A stretch of DNA of 47,710 nt from contig JAFAGC010000016.1 in the NCBI GenBank assembly GCA_023423065.1, positions 1-47,710 of the forward strand, given 5' to 3'. The DNA is from Pseudomonadota bacterium. Its GTDB lineage: Bacteria; Pseudomonadota; Gammaproteobacteria; Steroidobacterales; Steroidobacteraceae. This document shows, piece by piece, positions 1 through 7,309 of the stretch; positions within the stretch are counted from its first letter, which is position 1; the number at the start of each line of letters is the position of its first letter. Made by a program: the position numbers and the translations under genes. Under the pieces are notes generated by a model. It ran no database searches. It was not told where the DNA came from and worked only from the letters and a program-made list of their open reading frames with translations.

Positions 1-567
1 GGCCAGGGCCGAGCCATCGATGACCGCGCCGTCGGCGACAATGATCATAGGCAGCATGACCAGGGCGATGACGATGACCAGATCCTCGACGATCAGCCAG
101 CCGACGGCGATGCGCCCGACCTCGCCCTTGTTCTGACGACGCTCCTCGAGCGCTCGCATGAGGACAACGGTCGAGGCCACCGACAGCGAGAAGCCCATCA
201 ACAGCCCTTCGAGGTCCGACATGCCCAGGGCGAAGCGGCCAAGCAGCCACCCGAGCACCGTGGCGGAAGCGATCTGGACCAGGGCGCCGGGGAGCGCGAC
301 TCGCCTGACCTTCATCAGGTCGGCAGGCGAGAAATGCAGCCCGACGCCGAACATCAGCAGGATCACGCCGATCTCCGCGAGCTGGCTCGCGATGCGCGGA
401 TCGGCCACGAAGCCCGGGGTGAAAGGTCCCACGGCGATGCCGGCGACCAGGTAGCCGACGATGGGCGACACCTTGAGCGCGCTCGCCGCCAATCCGAACA
501 GCAATGCGAGCACGAACGCGATGGCCAGCATCGCGATCAGCGGCGTGTCGTGCAACCCCTCGAGCAT
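1..567 (-). CDS. ybaL: YbaL/KefB-type cation:proton antiporter, N-terminal part (runs off left edge)
   Basis: The minus-strand frame is open from 567 to the window edge and gives 189 residues. It starts MLEGLHDTPLIAMLAI and is a run of hydrophobic helices. Recognisable CPA2 antiporter stretches are SPIVGYLVAGIAVGPFTPGF, ELGVILLMFGVGLHFS-like text, ASTVVLMRALEER and GWLIVEDLV, all close to E. coli YbaL as I know it. Family members exchange K+ or Na+ for H+ across the inner membrane and usually carry a C-terminal TrkA-N nucleotide-binding domain, which would lie outside this window. The ATG at 567 was chosen because the residues after it align with the usual YbaL start; no strong ribosome-binding site is visible. 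It is divergent from kup, so both neighbours concern potassium/proton balance. Confidence 0.85.
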   Translation of the reverse strand, partial: MLEGLHDTPLIAMLAIAFVLALLFGLAASALKVSPIVGYLVAGIAVGPFTPGFVADPRIASQLAEIGVILLMFGVGLHFSPADLMKVRRVALPGALVQIASATVLGWLLGRFALGMSDLEGLLMGFSLSVASTVVLMRALEERRQNKGEVGRIAVGWLIVEDLVIVIALVMLPMIIVADGAVIDGSALA

Positions 568-688
568 GAGCCGCAGAGTACCGAAAACCAAGGCATTGCT
601 GCACGGCGATCGGGGCGCGGGACGAATCTCGCGAATTTCGCAAAAAGCAAGTGGCGGCATGCACCTGCGTCGTCCGACTAGCTAAGTT

Positions 689-704
689 CCGTGGGAATCC
701 ACGG
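689..704. repeat. Short perfect hairpin between ybaL-like gene and kup
   Basis: CCGTGG and CCACGG form 6-bp arms around GAAT. The element sits in the 205-bp divergent intergenic region, 69 bp upstream of the kup start. It could be an operator or leader hairpin. No other clear signal was seen between 568 and 772. Confidence 0.35.
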
Positions 705-772
705 GTCTACGCGCGGGAGGAATGACGCGACGCGAAACGGCCGCGGACAGCACTTAGAATTCGCGTCGTCGT

Positions 773-2635
773 ATGAAGGCTCAGCAAGCTTTGGGTCCCA
801 CGTTGATCGGTGCCGTCGGCGTCGTGTTCGGAGACATCGGCACGAGCCCTCTGTATGCGTTCAAGGAATCGCTCGGCGCGGCGGGATATCAACCCGGCGA
901 CGCGGCGACGGTGTTAGGCCTGCTGTCGCTCATCTTCTGGGCGCTCGCCGTGGTCGTGAGCGTCAAGTATCTCGCCGTCATCATGCGCGCCGACAACGCG
1001 GGCGAGGGCGGCATCCTCTCGCTGGTCGCGCTCATCCAGCAGCACTTCGGCAGCGCCGAGCCATGGGTGCGGCGGGCGGTCGCGCTCGGCGTGCTGGGTG
1101 CGGCCTTGTTCTACTGCGACGCGCTGATCACGCCCGCCATCTCGGTGCTGTCGGCGGTCGAGGGACTCGAGATCCTCGATCCGCAATTTCACCGCGCCGT
1201 ACTGCCGGTGACCCTGGGAGTGATCGCCGTGTTGTTCGCGATCCAGCGCCGCGGCACCGAGCGGGTCGGACGCTTGTTCGGGCCGGTGATGATCCTGTGG
1301 TTCGCGACGCTGGCCGTGCTCGGCGGGATCGAGATCGTCCACGCGCCGCGAGTGCTCTCCGCGGTGAATCCCTTGCATGGGATCGAGCTGTTCGCTTCGC
1401 ATCCCGGTCTTTCGCTCGTCATCGTGGGCGCGGTGTTTCTGGCGGTGACGGGCGCGGAGGCGCTCTATGCCGACATGGGGCATTTCGGCAAACGGCCCGT
1501 GCGCCTCGCGTGGCTCGTGCTCGTGTGGCCCGCGCTCGTGATCAACTACTTCGGGCAGGGCGCATTGTTGCTGTCGGGCACCGCAACCGCCAATCCGTTC
1601 TACGGACTCGCACCGCCCGGATGGCTGCCGGCGCTCGTGTTGCTCGCGACGGCCGCGACGGTCATCGCGTCGCAAGCCACCATCTCGGGAGCGTTCTCGG
1701 TCACGCGCCAGGCCGTGCAACTCGACCTGCTGCCGCGCGTGCGCGTATTGCAGACCAGCGCGACGACGGTCGGACAGATCTACGTGCCGGCCGCGAACCT
1801 GTTCATGTTCGTCGCGGTGGTCTTGTTCGTCGTCGGCTTCGGAAGCTCGAGCGCCCTGTCCTCGGCGTACGGCGCCTCCGTCGTCGGAACGATGATCATC
1901 ACGACCTTGTTGGGTGCGCTGGTCGCGCGCGCGATCTGGAAATGGACGTGGCAACGCATCGGCACGCTGTTCGGACTTCTGGTGCTCGTCGATCTCGCGT
2001 TCGTGATGGGAAACTTCACCAAGATCGACGATGGCGGCTGGGTTCCACTCGCGATCGCGGCGGCCATGTTCGCGATGTTCGTGACCTGGCGCGACGGCCG
2101 CCAGGCGCTGCGGGCCGAACTCGAATTGCGCGCCGTACCGATCGCGAGGCTGCCCGAACTGCTGCCGAAGGCGTCCGCCCGTGTCCCGGGCACGGCGGTA
2201 TTCCTCGTCAGCCAATCGGGATTCGTGCCCACGGCACTCCTGCGCAATCTCGAGCACAACAAGGTGTGCCACGAACGCATCGTCGTCCTGCATCTCGAAT
2301 TCCAGCGCGTGCCCCGCGCCGACGATGCGACGCGCGTGGCTTTCACCGAGCTGCATCCGGACGTGTACGAAATGCGCGCGCGATTCGGTTTCATGGAAAC
2401 CCCGGATGTCGGCGAAGCCCTGCGAGCCGCGCGGCGCCGCGGGCTCGACGTGTTCTCCGGGGAATCGTCGTTCTTCCTCGGCTGGCACCTGGTGCGCGCG
2501 CGGCCGCAACCGGGCATCGCAGGCCTCAAGTCGCGCGCCTTCGCGTACCTGCAGCGCCGCAGCGCGCAAGCGAACGAGTTCTTCCGCATGCCCGCACGCG
2601 GCGTGGTGGTGCTCGCGACCGACATCGAGCTCTAG
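773..2635 (+). CDS. kup: Kup family low-affinity potassium transporter
   Basis: The product is 620 residues, matching the usual ~620 of bacterial Kup. It imports K+ by proton symport across the inner membrane. The N-terminus holds the family signature GDIGTSPLYAFKE at about residues 20-32, followed by about twelve hydrophobic segments (ADNAGEGGILSL, GAEALYADMGHFG and NYFGQGALLL are typical Kup stretches). A soluble C-terminal domain from about residue 450 ends in RMPARGVVVLATDIEL, close to the usual Kup C-terminus. The ATG at 773 gives the conserved N-terminus, although no good ribosome-binding site precedes it. The gene is divergent from the YbaL-like antiporter. Confidence 0.95.
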   Translation: MKAQQALGPTLIGAVGVVFGDIGTSPLYAFKESLGAAGYQPGDAATVLGLLSLIFWALAVVVSVKYLAVIMRADNAGEGGILSLVALIQQHFGSAEPWVRRAVALGVLGAALFYCDALITPAISVLSAVEGLEILDPQFHRAVLPVTLGVIAVLFAIQRRGTERVGRLFGPVMILWFATLAVLGGIEIVHAPRVLSAVNPLHGIELFASHPGLSLVIVGAVFLAVTGAEALYADMGHFGKRPVRLAWLVLVWPALVINYFGQGALLLSGTATANPFYGLAPPGWLPALVLLATAATVIASQATISGAFSVTRQAVQLDLLPRVRVLQTSATTVGQIYVPAANLFMFVAVVLFVVGFGSSSALSSAYGASVVGTMIITTLLGALVARAIWKWTWQRIGTLFGLLVLVDLAFVMGNFTKIDDGGWVPLAIAAAMFAMFVTWRDGRQALRAELELRAVPIARLPELLPKASARVPGTAVFLVSQSGFVPTALLRNLEHNKVCHERIVVLHLEFQRVPRADDATRVAFTELHPDVYEMRARFGFMETPDVGEALRAARRRGLDVFSGESSFFLGWHLVRARPQPGIAGLKSRAFAYLQRRSAQANEFFRMPARGVVVLATDIEL

Positions 2636-2668
2636 CGCCACGGTAGCTAGGGCCACGCTGCGGTGCAC

Positions 2669-2736
2669 TGTCCCGCATGTCCCGGATCGCCTGTCCCCGA
2701 TTCGCCGCGCATGTCCCGCGTCGGGAATCATGTCCT
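2669..2736. repeat. Array of five TGTCCC-like direct repeats upstream of the LPMO gene
   Basis: TGTCCC occurs at 2669, 2679, 2692 and 2712, and TGTCCT at 2731. Spacings are 10, 13, 20 and 19 bp, close to one or two helical turns. The array is in the kup-LPMO gap, about 175-240 bp upstream of the LPMO start. It may be a multi-site regulator binding region. This is inferred from spacing only. Confidence 0.4.
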
Positions 2737-2910
2737 GCGTTGACGGCGATTTTCGCGGCCGGCCGCGCGCCCGGACCGAATGCGTGCTGACAACGTTGTC
2801 CGGTGGAAAACCGAGAGTGATTTGCCGCATTTCGCGTGCCTAACATGCGCGCGCCCGCGCCTCGCTGCGCGGTTTCTTCGCTTCGCGGATTCTTACTAAA
2901 GGGAGTTTTT

Positions 2911-4881
2911 ATGAGAATCGGCGCAATTCGTCTGTTTGCTTGCGTCCTTGCGTGCCTGCCCATGGCGGCGTTCTCGCACGGACTGATCCAGGATCCCCCC
3001 GCGCGCAACTGGTTCTGTGGTGCCATCACCAAGCCGGACCAGGTGGCCAACGGGACGGCCCAGTATCCGGTGTGCGGCAACGCGTTCGGCGCGCCGGGCA
3101 TTCCATTCGAAGCCGGCTACAGTTTCATGAGCGTGCTCACACACACGACGGGCCGAGACGGCGTGGGGCCGCGCGCCAACGTGTGCGGCTTCAATTCCGA
3201 AACATGGAATGGTGCCGCGACCGTGTGGGACCAGCCCATCGACTGGCCCACGGTGCCGATGACTTCCGGGCAGCGCACGTTCACCTGGAACATCTCCTGG
3301 GGTCCGCACTTCGACGACACCCAGGAGTTCAAGTACTGGATCACGAAGCCCGACTTCGTGTGGCAAACCGGACGCGCGCTGTCGTTCAGCGACTTCGAGG
3401 ACACGCCGTTCTGTTCGCTCGACTATTACGATGCGAATCCGAACGCGAATCCGGACGTGATTCCCAACAAGGCGAACCAGTCCTTCGTCACGCGTTGCAC
3501 GGTGCCGTCGCGCAGCGGGCGCCACGTGATCTACGGCGAGTGGGGCCGCAACCACTACACGTACGAGCGCTTCCATGGCTGCGTCGATGCGCAGTTCTCG
3601 GGCGGCCCGCAGCCGACGGTCACGGCGAACATCGTGCTGACGCCGAACGTCACCACGTTCACCGGCCCCGGTTCGATCGCGCTCAACGGCAGCACGTCGG
3701 TCGGCAGCAATCTCGCGTATTCCTGGAGCGTGGATTCGGAGAATCCGTCGCTGTACTCGATCACCAATCCGACGAACGCGCAGGCGACGCTGAACCTCGG
3801 CTCGCCGCAGGCCTCGGGCAACGTGACCGTCAGGCTGCTCGTGAGCAGTGGCAATGCCTCGGACACGGAGACGCGCACGATCCTGCACCAGCCGGCCGTG
3901 TCGAACCCGTGGTTCGATCTGGGCGTGCTCACGGTCGATCCGCGCACGCTGGTCGTCGGCGATCGCGTGAACGTGCGGACGGTGTCGAGCACGGGCCAGG
4001 ATGCGTTCTGGCCGTCGACGCCGATCACGATCACGTCCGCGAATACGGGCGCGACGCAGTGGCCGGTGACGCTCGCCAACGCGGTCAACGGGTTGAACGG
4101 AGCGGTGCGCATCGGCGTGCTGAACTCGCAGAACCAGGTCGTGCCGCAGGCGAGCGCAACGGCCAATCGCGTGTATGCGCAGACGTCGGCGAACCTCGCG
4201 AGCGCGTTCCTGCAGATCGTGCCGGGCGCCGTTCCGTCGGCGCCGACGAATCTCGGGGCGACGCCCGGCAATGCGCAGGTCAGCCTGGGGTGGACCGCGG
4301 TTTCCGGCGCGACCGGTTACAACGTCAAGCGTTCGACCAGCAACGGCGGTCCGTACGGCAACGTCGCCACCAATGTTTCCGGGACCAGCTTCGTCAACAC
4401 CGGTCTCGCCAACGGCACGACTTACTACTACGTCGTGACCGCGGTGAACGCGAGCGGTGAGAGCGGCGTGTCGGCGCAGGTGAGCGCGACGCCGTCGGCG
4501 ACGGGCGGAGATGGCGTGACCGTCACGAGCGCCGTGACCAGCGCCAGTCCCTGGTACAACGAGCTGCAGGTGCGGCTCGCCAACACCGCGCCCATCACGG
4601 CGCTCACGGTGACGGTGGTCGTGCAACGCACGACCGGCGTGAGCCACAGCGGGCAGTACAACACCGTCGGCGGGCAGATCACGCAGAGCAATGCGAGCAC
4701 GTCGTCGGCGGTCACGTACACCTGGACGCTGGCGTCCGGCCAGACACTGAACGCATCGACGATGCGCGCGTTCGCGGCGCAGCTCGGCGGCACCGGCACG
4801 GCACACCCGACTTCCGGCGACACCTGGACGGTGGCCTACACCACCGGCGGCGTCGCCCGAATGCAATCGGGGACCTTCTAA
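2911..4881 (+). CDS. Secreted AA10 lytic polysaccharide monooxygenase, multimodular (chitin/cellulose active type)
   Basis: This is a 656-residue exported copper monooxygenase. The signal peptide (residues 1-22, ending AAFS) is followed by His23, which becomes the N-terminal residue of the histidine brace. The second brace residue is His133 in WGPHFDDTQEFKYWITKP, and Phe221 fits the axial position. The AA10 domain spans about 23-230. After it come a PKD-like β-sandwich (about 235-327), a second β-rich module resembling GbpA domain 2 (about 330-437), a fibronectin type III domain (about 440-527) and an unassigned C-terminal module (about 535-656) rich in Thr/Val/Gln and likely to bind carbohydrate. 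AA10 enzymes oxidatively cleave chitin or cellulose; the substrate here cannot be fixed from sequence. The start at 2911 is supported by AAAGGGAG 6 bp upstream and by placing the signal peptide; a start at 2836 would bury it. Confidence 0.93.
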   Translation: MRIGAIRLFACVLACLPMAAFSHGLIQDPPARNWFCGAITKPDQVANGTAQYPVCGNAFGAPGIPFEAGYSFMSVLTHTTGRDGVGPRANVCGFNSETWNGAATVWDQPIDWPTVPMTSGQRTFTWNISWGPHFDDTQEFKYWITKPDFVWQTGRALSFSDFEDTPFCSLDYYDANPNANPDVIPNKANQSFVTRCTVPSRSGRHVIYGEWGRNHYTYERFHGCVDAQFSGGPQPTVTANIVLTPNVTTFTGPGSIALNGSTSVGSNLAYSWSVDSENPSLYSITNPTNAQATLNLGSPQASGNVTVRLLVSSGNASDTETRTILHQPAVSNPWFDLGVLTVDPRTLVVGDRVNVRTVSSTGQDAFWPSTPITITSANTGATQWPVTLANAVNGLNGAVRIGVLNSQNQVVPQASATANRVYAQTSANLASAFLQIVPGAVPSAPTNLGATPGNAQVSLGWTAVSGATGYNVKRSTSNGGPYGNVATNVSGTSFVNTGLANGTTYYYVVTAVNASGESGVSAQVSATPSATGGDGVTVTSAVTSASPWYNELQVRLANTAPITALTVTVVVQRTTGVSHSGQYNTVGGQITQSNASTSSAVTYTWTLASGQTLNASTMRAFAAQLGGTGTAHPTSGDTWTVAYTTGGVARMQSGTF

Positions 4882-4891
4882 GAAGTAGGGT

Positions 4892-4938
4892 GGAGTTTTT
4901 CCGGCTTTCGGTGCCTGGCCCCGGTCCGGTAAAACTCC
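4892..4938 (+). terminator. Stem-loop after the LPMO gene
   Basis: GGAGTTTTTCCGG (4892-4904) pairs with CCGGTAAAACTCC (4926-4938) with one mismatch in 13, around a 21-nt loop. It begins 10 bp after the LPMO stop codon. There is no long T-run after the stem, so it may be an intrinsic terminator of weak type or an mRNA-stabilising hairpin. Confidence 0.5.
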
Positions 4939-4993
4939 GCAATAATGCAGCCTCATGGCGGGTCTCCTGCGTAGAGACTTCCGAGGAGGGTGC

Positions 4994-6739
4994 ATGCCGT
5001 ATTCGAAGGCCCGGGTGCTGGGATTGCTGGTTGCGCTGTTCGCGAGCGTGTCGTCGTTCGCGGCGGAGGAGGCGGTCAGGATTCCCGCGCCGGCCGTGGA
5101 CGACCGCCGCGCCGCCGGCCCGATGCAGACCGCGGTGCTCGCGGGCGGCTGCTTCTGGGGCGTGCAGGGTGTTTACCAGCACCTCAAGGGTGTGAAGAGC
5201 GTGTGGTCGGGGTATTCCGGCGGCAGCAAGGAGACCGCCAACTACGAAGCCACCACTCGCGGAAACACGGGGCATGCGGAGGCCGTGCGCATTGTGTTCG
5301 ATCCCGCCGAGGTCACGTACGGGCAGATCCTGCAGGTGTTCTTCTCGGTGGTGCACGATCCCACCCAGCTGAATCGCCAGGGGCCCGACAAGGGTCCCCA
5401 ATATCGTTCCGCGATTTTCTACGCGAACGAGGCGCAGCGGAAAATCGCGACCGAATACGTGAAGCAGCTCGACGCCGCGCGGGTGTTTCCGAAACGCATC
5501 GTCACGAAGATCGATCCGCTGAAGGCGTTCTACGAAGCCGAGGACTATCACCAGGACTACATGCTCGAGAATCCGCGGCAGCCGTACATCGCGATCAACG
5601 ACCTGCCCAAGTTGCGCAACTTCGAACGCATGTTCCCCGCGTTGCACACGGCCACGCCCGTCACGGTTCGCGCGGAGAAAGCGGCGCCCGCCATGGCGAT
5701 GCGCGCCTCCGACACGGCCGCGCCCGCGGGAGGCGCGATGATGATGTCGGCGCAGGGCGCCGAGGGCGCCGCGAAGACCGAGGGTCCGATGCCGCCGCTC
5801 ACGGGCGCGACGGGCTGGCTCAACAGCGCGCCGCTGACTACCGAAGGCCTGCGCGGCAAGGTGGTGCTGGTCGACTTCTGGGCCTACTCGTGCATCAACT
5901 GCCTGCGCACGATGCCGTACGTGAACGCCTGGTATCGCCACTACAAGGACTCGGGCCTCGTGGTCCTGGGCGTGCACTCGCCGGAGTTCGCGTTCGAGAA
6001 GAACACCGGCAACGTGCTGGCCGCCGTGAAGAAGTTCGACATCCGCCATCCGGTCGCGCTCGACAATGAGCTGAAGATCTGGAAGGCATTCAACAATCGT
6101 TTCTGGCCGGCTCACTACTTCGTCGACGCGCAGGGGCAGATCCGCGGCCATCATTTCGGCGAAGGAAAATACGCGCGTTCCGAGCGCCTGATCCGTCGGC
6201 TCCTCACGGAAGCCGGCGCGAAGAATCTGCCGGACCCGCTGGACGACGCGGCCGGCGAGGGAGTCGGCGCGCCCGCGGACATAGCGAACATCGCGTCGCC
6301 GGAAACCTATCTCGGTTATGGACGGGCCGAGAACTTCGTTTCGCCGGGCGGCTTCGCGCTCGATGCGAAGAAGAACTACGTGTTTCCGGGCTCTCTCGCG
6401 CTGAACCAGTGGGCATACGGCGGCCCGTGGCAGGTGGCGAAGGAGCACGCGCGGCTGACGGTGGCGCCGGGGCGCATCGCATTCCGCTTCAAGGCGCGCG
6501 ATCTGCATCTCGTGCTCGGACCGGCGGTGGCCGGCAAATCGGTGCGTTTCCGCGTAACCCTCGATGGCAAGCCGCCCGGCAAGGACGCCGGCATGGACAT
6601 CGACGCGGACGGCAACGGCACGGTGCGCGAACACCGGCTCTATCAACTCGTCCGGCAGAAGGGCCCCGTGGCCGAGCGCGAGTTCGTCATCGAGTTCGCC
6701 GATCCGGGCGTCGACGCCTATTCATTCACTTTCGGCTGA
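4994..6739 (+). CDS. msrA: Periplasmic MsrA fused to a DipZ-type thioredoxin domain and C-terminal β-module
   Basis: This 581-residue exported fusion would repair oxidised methionine (S-sulfoxide) in periplasmic proteins. A signal peptide (about 1-23, SSFAAEE) is followed by MsrA (about 42-200) with GGCFWGVQG, catalytic Cys53, and the typical GNTGHAEAVRI and EDYHQDYM motifs. Cys53 is the only cysteine in that domain, so no resolving cysteine is visible. An Ala/Met-rich linker leads to a thioredoxin-like domain with the redox pair Cys300-I-N-Cys303 in WAYSCINCLRTMPY, as in DipZ-type proteins. The last ~150 residues (AYGGPWQV to SFTFG) resemble the β-sandwich that follows the thioredoxin domain in DipZ. 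The thioredoxin part probably reduces the MsrA part. The ATG at 4994 follows GAGGAGGG closely; an upstream ATG at 4955 lacks one. The msrB gene follows after 10 bp. Confidence 0.92.
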   Translation: MPYSKARVLGLLVALFASVSSFAAEEAVRIPAPAVDDRRAAGPMQTAVLAGGCFWGVQGVYQHLKGVKSVWSGYSGGSKETANYEATTRGNTGHAEAVRIVFDPAEVTYGQILQVFFSVVHDPTQLNRQGPDKGPQYRSAIFYANEAQRKIATEYVKQLDAARVFPKRIVTKIDPLKAFYEAEDYHQDYMLENPRQPYIAINDLPKLRNFERMFPALHTATPVTVRAEKAAPAMAMRASDTAAPAGGAMMMSAQGAEGAAKTEGPMPPLTGATGWLNSAPLTTEGLRGKVVLVDFWAYSCINCLRTMPYVNAWYRHYKDSGLVVLGVHSPEFAFEKNTGNVLAAVKKFDIRHPVALDNELKIWKAFNNRFWPAHYFVDAQGQIRGHHFGEGKYARSERLIRRLLTEAGAKNLPDPLDDAAGEGVGAPADIANIASPETYLGYGRAENFVSPGGFALDAKKNYVFPGSLALNQWAYGGPWQVAKEHARLTVAPGRIAFRFKARDLHLVLGPAVAGKSVRFRVTLDGKPPGKDAGMDIDADGNGTVREHRLYQLVRQKGPVAEREFVIEFADPGVDAYSFTFG

Positions 6740-6749
6740 GGAACGGAAC

Positions 6750-7298
6750 TTGGACGTATCGAAAATCACCCGCAGGCTGTTTCTGCTCGGCGCATCCGCG
6801 ATGGGAGTCGCGGCGCGCGCGAACTCGCCGGCGCAGGTTGCGGGCGACGTCGTCATCGAAAACTTCGACGTGGCCGGCAAGAGCCTCGGCAAGGTGACCG
6901 TGCCGCGCATCGTGCGCAGCGACGCGGAGTGGAAGAAACTGCTGCCGCCCGAATCTTTCATCGTGACGCGCAAGGACGGCACCGAGCGGCCTTACTCAGG
7001 CAAGTACAACGACAACCACGCCGACGGGCTGTACCGCTGCATCTGTTGCGATACCGCGCTGTTCGACTCGAAGACGAAATTCGAGTCCGGCACCGGCTGG
7101 CCGAGTTTCTGGAGGGCGATCTCCAACTCGAACGTCAACGAAACGTCGGATCGAAGCCTGATGATGGAGCGCACCGCGGTCTCGTGCCGCCGCTGCGACG
7201 CGCATCTCGGCCACGTGTTCGACGACGGACCGGATCCGACCGGGTTGCGTTACTGCATGAACTCGGTCGCGCTCAAGTTCGTGCCGCGCGGCAAGTAG
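6750..7298 (+). CDS. msrB: Tat-exported MsrB (peptide-methionine R-sulfoxide reductase)
   Basis: The product is 182 residues with a TTG start at 6750, 10 bp after the msrA fusion stop and downstream of GAGGAACGG. The N-terminus KITRRLFLLGASAMG is a twin-arginine signal; ANSPAQ follows the likely cleavage site. MsrB signatures are clear: zinc pairs CICC and CRRC, GTGWPSFW, HLGHVFDDG, and RYCMNS with the catalytic cysteine. It reduces methionine R-sulfoxide, complementing the S-specific MsrA next door, so the pair forms a complete periplasmic methionine-repair unit. Tat export fits a domain that binds zinc before export, whereas the MsrA fusion appears to use Sec. Confidence 0.93.
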   Translation: MDVSKITRRLFLLGASAMGVAARANSPAQVAGDVVIENFDVAGKSLGKVTVPRIVRSDAEWKKLLPPESFIVTRKDGTERPYSGKYNDNHADGLYRCICCDTALFDSKTKFESGTGWPSFWRAISNSNVNETSDRSLMMERTAVSCRRCDAHLGHVFDDGPDPTGLRYCMNSVALKFVPRGK

Positions 7299-7309
7299 TC
7301 AGGCGGCGT

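Noticed and set aside
722..757. Short open frame after GGAGG upstream of kup, possible leader peptide
   Set aside because: The ribosome-binding site is only 1 bp from the ATG and the peptide has no regulatory feature such as codon runs or a pause motif.
914..2830. Long minus-strand open frame of 638 codons opposite kup
   Set aside because: It is rich in Arg/His/Asp and shows no motifs; it is an antisense shadow created by GC-rich codon use of kup.
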